Positions 15,427-24,757 are shown, counted from the stretch's first letter. The stretch: 28,383 bases of DNA from JADHLN01 sp965658435 (GCA_965658435.1 CBFHSE010000019.1:1-28383); one strand, 5' to 3'. Notes: generated from the letters alone by a model not told the origin. Numbers and translations are program-made.

Positions 15427-16236
15427 ATGATAATTAATTTTTATTACATGGATGGTCTTGGTAATAAATTTAATATTCTTGATTTAAGAGATAATAATTT
15501 TATAGATATTGATGATATTCCAGCAATATTTAATAAATATGATATCTCTAAGGATTTTGATCAGTTGATATTTATCTATGATTCTTTAAAAAATGATGCT
15601 TTTATCAAGATATATAATAATGATTTTAGCGAAGCTATGGCTTGTGGCAATGCTACAAGATGTGTTGCTAAAATATTATGTGATGAATTAAAAAAAGATA
15701 ATGTTGTAATTGAAACTTCTAATAGAGAATTATTTGTTCAAAGGATAGATGATTTATATAAAGTTAATATGGGTGTACCATTAACTAAATGGCAGGATAT
15801 ACCTTTAAGTCATGAAATTGATGAAATTAATTTGTTAAATAAGGATATATTTGGAAAAGCTTATACTGTAAATATAGGTAATCCTCACTTAGTATATATA
15901 ATGGATAATATAGATAGAATTGATCTAAAAAATGATGTTTCATTCATAGAGAAAAATCCTATTTTTCCTGAGGGCATTAACATTAATTTAGTGCAAATAT
16001 TAGCAAAAAATAGAATTAAGATAAGAACATGGGAACGTGGTGCTGGTCTTACATTAGCATGTGGTTCAGGTGCTTGTGCTTCATTTTATGTATCTTATAT
16101 ATCTGGTAATGTAGAATCTAAGGTAACGGTTAATTTAGCTGGAGGTAACTTAGAAATATCTCTTTCTAATGAAGGAGATATTTATATGTTAGGTGATGCA
16201 AATTTAAATTTACATAAAAACATTTATATCTCTTGA
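15427..16236 (+). CDS. dapF: Diaminopimelate epimerase
   Basis: DapF converts LL-diaminopimelate to meso-diaminopimelate for lysine and peptidoglycan, without a cofactor, using a two-cysteine mechanism. The 269-residue protein has both catalytic cysteines: C73 in AMACGNATRC and C212 in LACGSGACAS. Other family motifs are YMDGLGNKF near the N-terminus, NIGNPHLVYIM, PEGININLVQ and RTWERGAGLTLACG. The start ATG lies 11 bases after the gyrB stop, so it probably shares the gyrB message. A short hairpin with a T run overlaps its stop codon (see the terminator entry). Confidence 0.96.
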   Translation: MIINFYYMDGLGNKFNILDLRDNNFIDIDDIPAIFNKYDISKDFDQLIFIYDSLKNDAFIKIYNNDFSEAMACGNATRCVAKILCDELKKDNVVIETSNRELFVQRIDDLYKVNMGVPLTKWQDIPLSHEIDEINLLNKDIFGKAYTVNIGNPHLVYIMDNIDRIDLKNDVSFIEKNPIFPEGININLVQILAKNRIKIRTWERGAGLTLACGSGACASFYVSYISGNVESKVTVNLAGGNLEISLSNEGDIYMLGDANLNLHKNIYIS

Positions 16237-16250
16237 TATAAGGTTTTTTT
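16224..16250 (+). terminator. possible Rho-independent terminator of gyrB-dapF
   Basis: A seven-base perfect stem (TTATATC 16224-16230 and GATATAA 16235-16241) with a four-base loop is followed by GG and seven T residues (16244-16250). It overlaps the dapF stop codon at 16234-16236. The stem is almost all A:T, so it is weak, but it is well placed and the T run is good. Confidence 0.45.
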
Positions 16251-16270
16251 CATGATATATTAATCCAAAT

Positions 16271-16352
16271 GTAGGTGGGTATAAAGAATGCAGGTGAAAG
16301 CTAGCTAAAAATAGGTAGGTGGAATATGAGAAGCTAGCATACACCTGCGTAA
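16271..16352. other. G+C-rich inverted repeat, candidate structured RNA between convergent genes
   Basis: Arms GCAGGTGAAAGCTAGC (16290-16305) and GCTAGCATACACCTGC (16333-16348) can pair at 14 of 16 positions around a 27-base loop. The core GTAGGTGG appears in the flank (16271-16278) and again in the loop (about 16315-16322), and a related GCAGGTGA forms the start of the 5' arm. By hand count 34 of the 80 bases at 16271-16350 are G or C, far above the surrounding DNA. No frame codes for a meaningful protein. There is no T run after the stem on either strand, so it is not a simple intrinsic terminator. A small RNA, an attenuating structure or a protein-binding palindrome are all possible; I do not recognise the family. 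Confidence 0.4.
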
Positions 16353-16382
16353 ATTCAATAGTAACACAAATTTCAGCATTAT

Positions 16383-17381
16383 TCAAACCTTTTTGATAAA
16401 TGGTTCTTTATCAAGAAAGTCTTTGTGCCATATTTCTCTATATGTATCGTTTGAGATATTACCACCTGATATAATAATTATTATATTTTTTTTAATTTTT
16501 TGTCTTTCTAGCCATTTATATGCGGCACTCATTGCAACACCGCTACATGGTTCAGCGGTTGCTTTTAAAAGATGTTGTAGCCATTGAGTCCAATAGATGA
16601 TTTCATCTTCAGATGTTTCTATTATTTCATTTATATTTTTAAGATATGAAAAAGTCTTTTCTGAAATAGATAATGTTCTAATTGCATCTGCAATGGTTGG
16701 TGGCAAATCTTCAAAAACATGCAATTTATCATTTTTGAGTGAGATTACGGCATCATTACAATTTTCTGGTTCTCCACCTATAATTGCAATATTATCATGA
16801 AATAATTTGCTTGCTAAATATGAACCTGATAATAAACCGCCCCCACCACAAGGCGCAAATATAGCATCTATATTAATGTTTTTCAATTGATCTAATGCTT
16901 CATATGTTGCGGTACCTTGTCCAGCTATAATTTGGTTATCGTCAAAGGGATGTATAAAAAATGCTCCTTTATTTTCAGCTTCAGATGCTTTTTGATCAGC
17001 TTCTTGATTAGAATTTACTAGAATAACTTCTGCTCCATATGATTTTGTGGCTCTTATTTTAAGTGGGGAAACAGATTTATTCATATATATGGTTGCCTTT
17101 ATATCAAATGTTTTGCAAGCAAGGGCAATTCCTTGGGCATGATTTCCTGAGCTTACTGCTACAACATGTTTTGGTTTCTGATTATTTTCTATTAAATGAA
17201 TTAATTTATTAAATGCTCCTCTTGATTTAAATGCTCCTATTTTTTGAAAGCACTCCATTTTAAAATAAAGTTTATGACCACCAAGAAAATTATTTAAGGT
17301 AGTTGATGTATAAATAGGAGTTTTATTTAAATATTTATTAATTCGCTCATATGCAATTAATACATCATTTGGGCTTAGCAT
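16383..17381 (-). CDS. PLP-dependent threonine/serine dehydratase
   Basis: This fold-type II PLP enzyme of 332 residues most likely deaminates L-threonine to 2-oxobutyrate and/or serine to pyruvate. The PLP lysine is K52 in IGAFKSRGAFNK, with the substrate loop SSGNHAQG and the phosphate-binding glycine loop PCGGGGLLSGS. There is no C-terminal ACT regulatory domain, so it resembles the catabolic TdcB or serine-racemase group, not the long allosteric IlvA. It may still supply 2-oxobutyrate for isoleucine. The gene starts one base after the ridA stop on the same strand, so the two are cotranscribed. RidA clears the reactive enamine/imine product of this kind of enzyme. Confidence 0.9.
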   Translation of the reverse strand: MLSPNDVLIAYERINKYLNKTPIYTSTTLNNFLGGHKLYFKMECFQKIGAFKSRGAFNKLIHLIENNQKPKHVVAVSSGNHAQGIALACKTFDIKATIYMNKSVSPLKIRATKSYGAEVILVNSNQEADQKASEAENKGAFFIHPFDDNQIIAGQGTATYEALDQLKNINIDAIFAPCGGGGLLSGSYLASKLFHDNIAIIGGEPENCNDAVISLKNDKLHVFEDLPPTIADAIRTLSISEKTFSYLKNINEIIETSEDEIIYWTQWLQHLLKATAEPCSGVAMSAAYKWLERQKIKKNIIIIISGGNISNDTYREIWHKDFLDKEPFIKKV

Positions 17382-17382
17382 T

Positions 17383-17841
17383 TTACCTTATTTTAAATAT
17401 TGCGCCAATTTCAACTGCAGCATTAAATGGTAATGAATGTGCCCCCATAGCAAATCTTGAATGTTTGCCAGCTTCTCCAAATATATTGACCATCATATTA
17501 GATGCGCCATTTCCTATTTTTGGGTGGTCTTGGTAATCTGCTGTTGAGTTTACAAATATCTCTAATTTTAGACATTTTAAGATCTTATTAAGATCTTTTA
17601 CAGCAGCTTTAGCTTGGGCAATAAGGTTTATTGCGCATAGTTCGGCGGCTTTTATTCCATCTTCATCATTTACATTATCTCCTAATTTACCTTGATATAT
17701 TATTTTACCATTCTTCATTGGTAATTGTCCTGAAATTAATAATTCTTTTTCATTTATAATGTATGGAAGGTAATTAGCAGCAGGAGCAGCTGCGTTTGGT
17801 ATTGTTATGTTAAGCTCTTGTAGTTTTTTTTCTAGATCCAT
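17383..17841 (-). CDS. RidA/YjgF-family enamine/imine deaminase
   Basis: RidA-family proteins hydrolyse 2-aminoacrylate and 2-aminocrotonate, the unstable products released by serine/threonine dehydratases. The 152-residue protein is the slightly longer subtype of the family. It keeps the arginine and glutamate that correspond to R105 and E120 of the E. coli protein (here R129 in HSRFAMG and E144 in NAAVEIGAI) and has ISGQLPMKNGKIIYQG near the N-terminus. The gene ends one base before the dehydratase start. A 53-base gap separates it from the uvrD stop on the same strand; it has no obvious promoter. Confidence 0.92.
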   Translation of the reverse strand: MDLEKKLQELNITIPNAAAPAANYLPYIINEKELLISGQLPMKNGKIIYQGKLGDNVNDEDGIKAAELCAINLIAQAKAAVKDLNKILKCLKLEIFVNSTADYQDHPKIGNGASNMMVNIFGEAGKHSRFAMGAHSLPFNAAVEIGAIFKIR

Positions 17842-17894
17842 AATAAAAATTTTTGTTCTTTTTGCCTGTATTAATAATAAATTTCAAGTTTTTT

Positions 17895-19967
17895 TTAATT
17901 AGATTTAAGAGTTTTGGCTGTGACAAATCTTGATTTTCCTGAAGAAAAATTAACTTCTATTACATCTCCTATTACGGATTTAACTTTCCCTTCACCATAG
18001 CTTGGGTGAATTACTTTTTCATTTTTTTTAAATTTTTCACTAGTAATAGTTATTTTATTGCTTTTCTTGTTAAAATTTTGCTGGTTTTTATAGCCTTCAA
18101 TTGACTCTTTAGGCAATTCATTTAAGAATCTTGATGGTATGGATGATTGCCATTTATTAAAGATTTTTCTGTTTTGAGAATAGCTAATATATAACTTTTC
18201 TTTTGCTCTTGTAATTCCAACATATGCAAGCCTTCTTTCTTCCTCTAAGCCTTTAGTACCCGATTCCTCTATTGATCTTTGATGTGGAAATACCCCTTCT
18301 TCCCAACCTGTGAGAAACACTGTATTGAATTCTAGTCCTTTTGCTGAATGAAGTGTTAATATGTTGATACTATCATTTATATTTTTTTCATTTACTTCAT
18401 TAACAAGGGATACATGCTCTAAAAATTCATTTAAATCATTAAACTCTTCTAATGCATTGAAAAATTCTTTTAAATTTTCTAATTTTGCATGTGAATTTGT
18501 TTCATCATCATTTTTTATATAGTCTAGATATCCTGTTTCACTTGCTATAAATGAAGCTGTTTCTTTGAGTGGTTTTTCATTAATTTCTTTTTTTGCTTTA
18601 TCTATTATTTTAATGAACTCTTTGAGTGTTGCAGCTGATTTTCCAGTTATTAGGTTGTTTTCTTGAAAATATTTTAATGTTTCATATATGCTAATTCCTT
18701 CACTTTTTGCATAATTGTTAAATTTTGCAAATGATGCATTACCTAAACCTCTTTTTGGAGTGTTGATTATTCTTTCTAGTGCTAGATTGTCTGAATCAGA
18801 GTTAATAATTCTTAGATATGCTATCATATCTTTTATTTCCTTTCTATCATAGAATTTAAGTCCGCCAACTATCTTATATGGAATAGCATGGCTAATTAAT
18901 GCTTCTTCTATTGATCTGGTTTGAAAAAATGCTCTAACTAAAATAGCAATATTTTCTAGTGGCTTTCTTCTGATTATGTGAGTTTCAATTTTTTCAATAA
19001 TGTTATTTGCTTCCGCTGTGTCATCCCAATTAGGAATTATTGTTATTTTTTCACCCTGATTCTGATCAGTAAATAAGGTTTTACTATGTCTTTTCTCATT
19101 TGAATTTATAAGATTTGCAGCAGCATTTAATATATGCTTAGTTGATCTATAATTTTGCTCTAATTTTATCACTGTTGATTTTTCAAAATCCTTTTCAAAT
19201 CTGAGTATGTTTTCTACCTCTGCTCCTCTAAAGCTGTATATTGATTGGTCATCATCACCTACGCAACATATATTGTTATGACCTTGAGCTAATAATCTTA
19301 GCCATAAATATTGAGAGCTGTTTGTATCTTGATATTCATCTACAAGAATATATTTAAATTTATTGTTATAATAATTTTGAATTTGTGGTTGTTCGTTAAG
19401 TAATTTTATTACATGAAGAATTAAATCTCCAAAATCACAAGAATTCGCTCTTAATAATTCATCACAATATATTTCATAAATTTTATTGATATCATTATTA
19501 TGAAAATTTTGATTGTTTGGTTTTATAAATTTGTCTTTCCATAGAGATATTTGATGGATAATCTTTTTTGGAGCTAGATCAGGATTTTCAATTTTCAAAT
19601 CAGAGCAAATACGTTTAATTAATCTTAATTGATCATCTTGATCAATTATATTAAAGCTACTATTAAGACCTAAGTAATGGGCGTTTTTTCTAAGTATTCT
19701 TGCAGATATTGAGTGAAATGTCCCTATATACATTTCTGGAATTTCATAACCTAAAATATCAATTATTCTTTCCTTCATTTCATTTGCTGCTTTATTTGTA
19801 AAAGTTACAGCAATTATTTGAGATGGAAATGCTGATCTAGTACTAATTAACTTTGCTATTCTTGAAGTTAAAACTTTTGTTTTACCTGTTCCAGCGCCTG
19901 CCAATACCAATAGAGGCCCTTCTTTATGCTCAATTGCTTTTTTTTGTTCAGAATTTAATTCTGTCAT
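17895..19967 (-). CDS. uvrD: UvrD/PcrA-type superfamily 1 DNA helicase
   Basis: This 3'-5' SF1A helicase acts in nucleotide-excision and mismatch repair and removes proteins from DNA. The 690 residues hold the usual motifs in order: NSEQKKAIEH (Q motif), LAGAGTGKT (Walker A, 23-30), AVTFTNKAANEMKERI, GTFHSISARILR, ILVDEYQDTNSSQYLWL (Walker B), VGDDDQSIYSFRGA, KLEQNYRST, LTLHSAKGLEFNTVFL and EERRLAYVGITRAKEKLYIS. It ends with a Tudor-like C-terminal domain (HPSYGEGKVKSVIGDVIEVNF), seen in PcrA/UvrD but not Rep. ridA and the dehydratase gene lie downstream on the same strand. The 159-base gap to the divergent asmA must hold its promoter. Confidence 0.95.
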   Translation of the reverse strand: MTELNSEQKKAIEHKEGPLLVLAGAGTGKTKVLTSRIAKLISTRSAFPSQIIAVTFTNKAANEMKERIIDILGYEIPEMYIGTFHSISARILRKNAHYLGLNSSFNIIDQDDQLRLIKRICSDLKIENPDLAPKKIIHQISLWKDKFIKPNNQNFHNNDINKIYEIYCDELLRANSCDFGDLILHVIKLLNEQPQIQNYYNNKFKYILVDEYQDTNSSQYLWLRLLAQGHNNICCVGDDDQSIYSFRGAEVENILRFEKDFEKSTVIKLEQNYRSTKHILNAAANLINSNEKRHSKTLFTDQNQGEKITIIPNWDDTAEANNIIEKIETHIIRRKPLENIAILVRAFFQTRSIEEALISHAIPYKIVGGLKFYDRKEIKDMIAYLRIINSDSDNLALERIINTPKRGLGNASFAKFNNYAKSEGISIYETLKYFQENNLITGKSAATLKEFIKIIDKAKKEINEKPLKETASFIASETGYLDYIKNDDETNSHAKLENLKEFFNALEEFNDLNEFLEHVSLVNEVNEKNINDSINILTLHSAKGLEFNTVFLTGWEEGVFPHQRSIEESGTKGLEEERRLAYVGITRAKEKLYISYSQNRKIFNKWQSSIPSRFLNELPKESIEGYKNQQNFNKKSNKITITSEKFKKNEKVIHPSYGEGKVKSVIGDVIEVNFSSGKSRFVTAKTLKSN

Positions 19968-20066
19968 TATTTTAATGTTTAATTTCTTGAAAATTAGCTT
20001 AACTTTTGCTTTTTAATTTGTCTTTAAAAATATTAATAAAATATAGAAGTTTTTTTATAAAAATAA

Positions 20067-20095
20067 TTGACAATTTCTCTTAAATTCTAAATAAA
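20067..20095 (+). promoter_or_regulatory. possible sigma-70 promoter of the asmA-bamB-der cluster
   Basis: A perfect -35 TTGACA (20067-20072) is followed after 17 bases by AATAAA (20090-20095), a partial -10. It lies in the 159-base divergent gap between uvrD and asmA, about 30 bases before the asmA ATG at 20127. The -35 is the best consensus match in the gap; the -10 is only fair. Confidence 0.5.
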
Positions 20096-20126
20096 TTTAA
20101 AACAACTAATTTTATATATTTTTAGG

Positions 20127-22826
20127 ATGAAACTTAAAATCCTAATTTTTGCTATAGTAATTTTTGTTATAGGAGAGATTTTTTTCATTATATCTAAATT
20201 TTCTTCTTTTACTGATAGCAGGGAAGAGATTTCAAAAAGAATATCAACTCTTGTTGATGGTAATGTTAATATTAAAGGAAAGGTTGATGTGGATATTTTT
20301 CCTTATCCTAAAATTATAATTTCTCATGTAAGAATTTATGATTTTGCAATTGGTTCATATAAAATAAATATTCGCTCTCCTTTATTAACAGCAGATATAT
20401 CGCTTCTAAATATTTTTACAGGCAAAATGAAATTTTCTGATTTACATTTTAAAAATTCAAAAATTGATTTTTATAAGAATAAAAAAAATATAATTATAGA
20501 TTACTCTTTATTACCTAAAAAAAATTTACATATATCTGATTCTGCTTTATCTTTTTACGACAATGATGGCAATATTATTAGGCAACTTGATAAATTTAGT
20601 TTTAATCTAAATAGAAATGAAAAATTCACTTTTGATGGATTTTTTGTTTTTAATAAGCAAGCTTATAAATATAATTCCGAAATAGCTTTCGAAAAAAATC
20701 TTATAAAATCTAATCTTAATATTTATTCTGATTCAGATAAGTTGTCTATTGAGAAGATTAATGGCAGTAAAAGTAATGATTATGCTGGAACAGTAAGTTT
20801 ATCAGGTGCTAATTTTCAGAATCTTTTATTTAATTTATTTCCAGAAAATTGGTTTTTATATCCTGATGGTAGGAATTATAAATATGATATTAACTTCTCA
20901 ATTACTAACAAGAATAATAAGATTTCAATAATTAATGGTAATATTAATGGTGATGCGATATCAGGAAGTTTTTTTGGCGATATAGATGATAATTCTGGTG
21001 GTAAATTTTCATTTTTATTAGATAATCTAGATATGGTTGGTATTATAACAGAAAAAAAGAAATCTTTTGTTTTGAAGGATTTTTCAGTTAATGATTATTA
21101 TAATCTTTTGAATAATTTTACAGATAATCAAATATATATAGAAGGTATCATTGATAATATATCACTTAGTGATAGAGAAATTGGACCAGTGACAGTTAAT
21201 ATGATGGCTTCGGATAATAAATTCAATATTGATAAATTTGATTTTAGCCTTGGTAAAAACAATGTAAATAAAATATCTGGTATAATAACAAGAGATAAAA
21301 ATAATTATATATTATCTGGTTCAATTAGCAGTAATGGTGATAATGTAAAGGATTTTTTAAATAGTTTAACTGGATTAAAATTTGATAATTCCTCCTATGA
21401 AGATGGTAATTATAATCTAAGTTCTCAATTTACTTTATCAAATGATAAATTGTTTTTTGATAATATAACTGGAAAATTTGGTGCAGGATATGTGACAGGA
21501 AATGTTAAATGGCTTATTGATGATATTAGTTCTTCAAATATTAATATGAGTTTTTTTAATCTTGATAGTAAAGATTTTCAAATTTTTAATTCAAAAGGTA
21601 AGTCACAACATATTCTAGATTTTCATTATGGAATATTGTCAGATAGAACAGGTACAAATAGTCTTTTGTCACGTTTTTTATGGTTACGTTCAATTTTCAA
21701 TAATATTAATTTTAATATTAATTTTAGTAATCTAAAATATAATTCTCATTTATTTGATAGTGTTAATTTATCTGGTATCTTAAAATTTAGGAATCTGATT
21801 TTTGAAAATATTCATATGTTATCAAAAGATAATGACATAAAAATAAATGCTTTAATTTCTATTGATGATGAGGAGCCAAAATTTGATGTGAATTTAGACG
21901 TTAATAAAGCAAATTTATCATTTTTAGATTATGAAAAAGATAATATAAGCAATAAAATAAATGCCTGGTCTAGAAATCTTATTTTATTTCCAAATTTTGA
22001 CAATGTTTTGTTTAATTTTAATGCAAATATTAAAAAACTTTATTACAGAGGCTTAGATATTAACAATAGTTTAATAAATTTTAATGTTTCTAATAATTTA
22101 TTAGAAATAAATGAGTTTAATGGAGGTTTTGCTAATGATGGTAATTTTAATATAGCTGGTGAATTTCTAATGGATGGTTTGCCACAACTAGCTTTAAGCT
22201 ATAATTTAGAAAATGTGGAGATAAATAATTTAGTTAAATTTGCCTTAAATAAAGATAATATATTTGGAAAAATAACTTTATCTGGTAATCTCCAAACCTA
22301 TGGTAATACTCCAAATGTTATGTTTAAGCAGTTAAAATCAAGGAATAAATTTGTTTTATCTAACTTGGAGATTGCTCCATTAGATATTTCTGGTATATTA
22401 CAATCTTTAGCAGATATGAGTGATGATCCATATAATAGTTTCGAGGGCGATATTAGGGATCACGTTCTGAAATCTTCAACTATTATTGGAAATAGTAAGG
22501 GAGATATAAATGTTGAAAAAGGAGTGATGATACTTAATAATTTAAAATTTAATCTTCCTGGAATGAATAGTGTCATAGCTGGTAAAGTTGATTTATCTTC
22601 AAAATCATTAGCTATAAATACGATATTATCATTTGTAACTTTTTATAGAGTTCAGGATATGATTAAGAAAATGCCTGTGACATTAAGTAATAATATATCT
22701 GGAAATTTTAATAATGTTAAATCTAACTATGATTTTGCTCAGCTTGAATTATTGATTAATAAATTAAAATCATTATATATAGATGCATTTGATGAGTTAA
22801 ATGAATATAATAGTAATGTCGAATAG
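20127..22826 (+). CDS. AsmA-family inner-membrane/periplasmic protein
   Basis: AsmA-like proteins are anchored in the inner membrane by one N-terminal helix and are long beta-rich periplasmic proteins. They are implicated in outer-membrane assembly and phospholipid transport; the exact role of this one is unknown. The 899-residue protein has a transmembrane segment at about 4-26, then the AsmA N-terminal signature (VNIKGKVDVDIFPYPKIIIS). Repetitive beta-strand sequence rich in Asn, Asp and Ser fills the middle. The C-terminal AsmA region is near 755-860, with KSSTIIGNSKGDINVEKGVM and GKVDLSSKSLAINT. It is followed after eight bases by the YfgM-like gene and then bamB and der. Confidence 0.88.
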   Translation: MKLKILIFAIVIFVIGEIFFIISKFSSFTDSREEISKRISTLVDGNVNIKGKVDVDIFPYPKIIISHVRIYDFAIGSYKINIRSPLLTADISLLNIFTGKMKFSDLHFKNSKIDFYKNKKNIIIDYSLLPKKNLHISDSALSFYDNDGNIIRQLDKFSFNLNRNEKFTFDGFFVFNKQAYKYNSEIAFEKNLIKSNLNIYSDSDKLSIEKINGSKSNDYAGTVSLSGANFQNLLFNLFPENWFLYPDGRNYKYDINFSITNKNNKISIINGNINGDAISGSFFGDIDDNSGGKFSFLLDNLDMVGIITEKKKSFVLKDFSVNDYYNLLNNFTDNQIYIEGIIDNISLSDREIGPVTVNMMASDNKFNIDKFDFSLGKNNVNKISGIITRDKNNYILSGSISSNGDNVKDFLNSLTGLKFDNSSYEDGNYNLSSQFTLSNDKLFFDNITGKFGAGYVTGNVKWLIDDISSSNINMSFFNLDSKDFQIFNSKGKSQHILDFHYGILSDRTGTNSLLSRFLWLRSIFNNINFNINFSNLKYNSHLFDSVNLSGILKFRNLIFENIHMLSKDNDIKINALISIDDEEPKFDVNLDVNKANLSFLDYEKDNISNKINAWSRNLILFPNFDNVLFNFNANIKKLYYRGLDINNSLINFNVSNNLLEINEFNGGFANDGNFNIAGEFLMDGLPQLALSYNLENVEINNLVKFALNKDNIFGKITLSGNLQTYGNTPNVMFKQLKSRNKFVLSNLEIAPLDISGILQSLADMSDDPYNSFEGDIRDHVLKSSTIIGNSKGDINVEKGVMILNNLKFNLPGMNSVIAGKVDLSSKSLAINTILSFVTFYRVQDMIKKMPVTLSNNISGNFNNVKSNYDFAQLELLINKLKSLYIDAFDELNEYNSNVE

Positions 22827-22834
22827 TTTGTTAA

Positions 22835-23485
22835 ATGTCTGATATTTTAGATGAAATTAGAGAAGATTTATTCAAAGAGAAATTTACATTATTTTGTAAA
22901 AAATATGCTAAATATTTTATTATAATATTAACCTTAATAATATTATCATCCGCTTTTTATGTAACTTATGATAATTATCGTAATAATAAGGAGCTTATAG
23001 ACTCGGAAAATCTCTATAAAATTATAGATAAATATAATAATAATGATGATGATTTTTTTAAATATGCAGAAAATTACTTAGAGTCAAACTCAGATATTAG
23101 TAATATTGTAAGATTAAAAAAAATTCAATTTGATATTAAAAATAAGAAATTTAAAGACTCATATAAAGCTCTTGATAATTTTATTGCTAAAGGAAATAAT
23201 GATAAAATACTTAGAGATTATGCCATTTTACTTTTAAATTACGTAATTTATTCAAATCTTAAGCAAATATTTCCTCAATCAGAAAAATATGATTCTATTA
23301 ATAGTGATAATATATTTTATTTTTCTATTGTTGAAATAAGAGCTCTTGGATATATAGAGGATAGTAAATTTGATCTTGCTCATAATGAATTAAAAAAAAT
23401 TATTACATCTGATAGTGCTACCATTAATAATAAGGAATTTGCTGTTGAATTAATAGAATTATTAAAGAAAAGTGAAAAAATATAA
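22835..23485 (+). CDS. YfgM-like membrane-anchored TPR protein
   Basis: This 216-residue protein has a short cytoplasmic N-terminus, one transmembrane helix at about 26-44 and a periplasmic helical domain that looks like TPR repeats (for example FKDSYKALDNFIAKGN and DSKFDLAHNELKKII). Gene order (this gene, bamB, der) matches yfgM-bamB-der of many Proteobacteria. In that context YfgM-type proteins assist periplasmic chaperoning and envelope protein assembly next to the SecYEG exit. Sequence similarity in this fold is low, so the call rests partly on context. The bamB GTG start lies 14 bases inside its 3' end. Confidence 0.8.
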   Translation: MSDILDEIREDLFKEKFTLFCKKYAKYFIIILTLIILSSAFYVTYDNYRNNKELIDSENLYKIIDKYNNNDDDFFKYAENYLESNSDISNIVRLKKIQFDIKNKKFKDSYKALDNFIAKGNNDKILRDYAILLLNYVIYSNLKQIFPQSEKYDSINSDNIFYFSIVEIRALGYIEDSKFDLAHNELKKIITSDSATINNKEFAVELIELLKKSEKI

Positions 23486-24743
23486 TTTCTTTAATTTATT
23501 GTTATTACTCTTCTTAATTTCATGTTCTAAGGATGATATTTATTTCAAAAAATCATTTAATATTTTAGCTGATAATAACAGTGTTTTAAATATAGATAGT
23601 TATTTAGAGGATAGGTTTTTAGCTATTAGTGATAATGATTTAGTTTCTGATAAATATCTAACTAATAAAGGTGTAATTATTTTGCCCAGCCTAACGTTAG
23701 ATAAAAAAAAATTTAAGAAAAAAACTTATAAATATTCTAATATATCAGTAGATGCACCTTTTTTTGCGAAGCCTATATATAATAATGATGTAATTTTTTT
23801 ATTGGATGCTAATGGTAAAATTATTGCTTATAATATAAAAAAAAACAATGTAAAATGGCAATTAGATTTATCTAATAATGATAAGATAAATCATTTATTT
23901 GGTGGAATATTATTAGATGATAATAGAATTTACGTTTCAAATGGTTCACATTACATTTATGCAATAAATGCTGAAAATGGTAAATTAATCTGGAATACAG
24001 ATCTTGGTTTTAATGTAAGATCTAAGCCTTATATTATTGGTAATAAACTTGTTATATCTAGAATTGATAATTATTTAATATCATTAAATAAATTCTCTGG
24101 AAAAAGGTTGTTTGGAAAGAAATATGAAGAATTTCTAGAGGCTAATTATTTAGAGCCAGGATTAATTTCAAAGGGTAATTTAATCTTAAATGCAAATGGA
24201 AAAGGTGATCTAAAATTGCTGGATATAAATAAATTTGTTGAGTTATGGAGCGATAATATATCTAATTCAAATATTATAAATTATTATAATTTTAGTGATA
24301 TAATTTCTTCTCCAATCATTAATGATAATAAAATATTTGCGATATCTAACGATGGCTATTTATCTGCATATGAATTTTTTTCAGGAGAAAAATTATGGGA
24401 GCAAAAGATTTCAACACGAAATAACTTATGGCATACAGAAAATTTATTATTTTTGATTAATAATGCTAATTATTTAGCAGCATTATCTCCTGAAAATGGT
24501 TCTGTAAAATGGTCTTATAATTTAAATAAAGAAGATAAAGATATTAATTTTTATGGACCGCAAATAATTAATAACTATGTTGTTGTTATTTCAAATAATG
24601 GTAAATTATTTTTGTTTGACTATAATAATGGCGAATTGCTAAAAACATTTAAAATACCTAAAAATATTAATCAATTTCCTTTGATATCTGATAATAAGAT
24701 ATTTTTAGTGGATAATAGCTCAAAATTCTATATTCTTGATTAA
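23472..24743 (+). CDS. bamB: BamB, outer-membrane assembly lipoprotein (PQQ-like beta-propeller)
   Basis: BamB is a lipoprotein of the BAM complex that helps BamA insert beta-barrel proteins into the outer membrane. The 423-residue protein starts with a lipoprotein signal peptide ending in the lipobox LISC (C18), then a linker, then an eight-bladed propeller. Its PQQ-type repeats include GKIIAYNIKKNNVKWQLDL, SHYIYAINAENGKLIWNTD, DGYLSAYEFFSGEKLWEQ and LAALSPENGSVKWSYNL. The start is a GTG at 23472, inside the preceding gene; it is the start that gives an intact signal peptide. The next gene, der, begins 14 bases after the stop. Confidence 0.91.
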   Translation: MKKYNFFNLLLLLFLISCSKDDIYFKKSFNILADNNSVLNIDSYLEDRFLAISDNDLVSDKYLTNKGVIILPSLTLDKKKFKKKTYKYSNISVDAPFFAKPIYNNDVIFLLDANGKIIAYNIKKNNVKWQLDLSNNDKINHLFGGILLDDNRIYVSNGSHYIYAINAENGKLIWNTDLGFNVRSKPYIIGNKLVISRIDNYLISLNKFSGKRLFGKKYEEFLEANYLEPGLISKGNLILNANGKGDLKLLDINKFVELWSDNISNSNIINYYNFSDIISSPIINDNKIFAISNDGYLSAYEFFSGEKLWEQKISTRNNLWHTENLLFLINNANYLAALSPENGSVKWSYNLNKEDKDINFYGPQIINNYVVVISNNGKLFLFDYNNGELLKTFKIPKNINQFPLISDNKIFLVDNSSKFYILD

Positions 24744-24757
24744 AATCTTATAAAATT

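Noticed and set aside
16288..16309. Tiny open frame inside the inverted repeat (ATG CAG GTG AAA GCT AGC TAA)
   Set aside because: Six codons without a Shine-Dalgarno; nothing supports translation.
16290..16348. The dapF-dehydratase inverted repeat as a bidirectional intrinsic terminator
   Set aside because: Neither strand has a T run after the stem, and the loop is long (27 bases). A separate weak hairpin with seven T residues already ends dapF.
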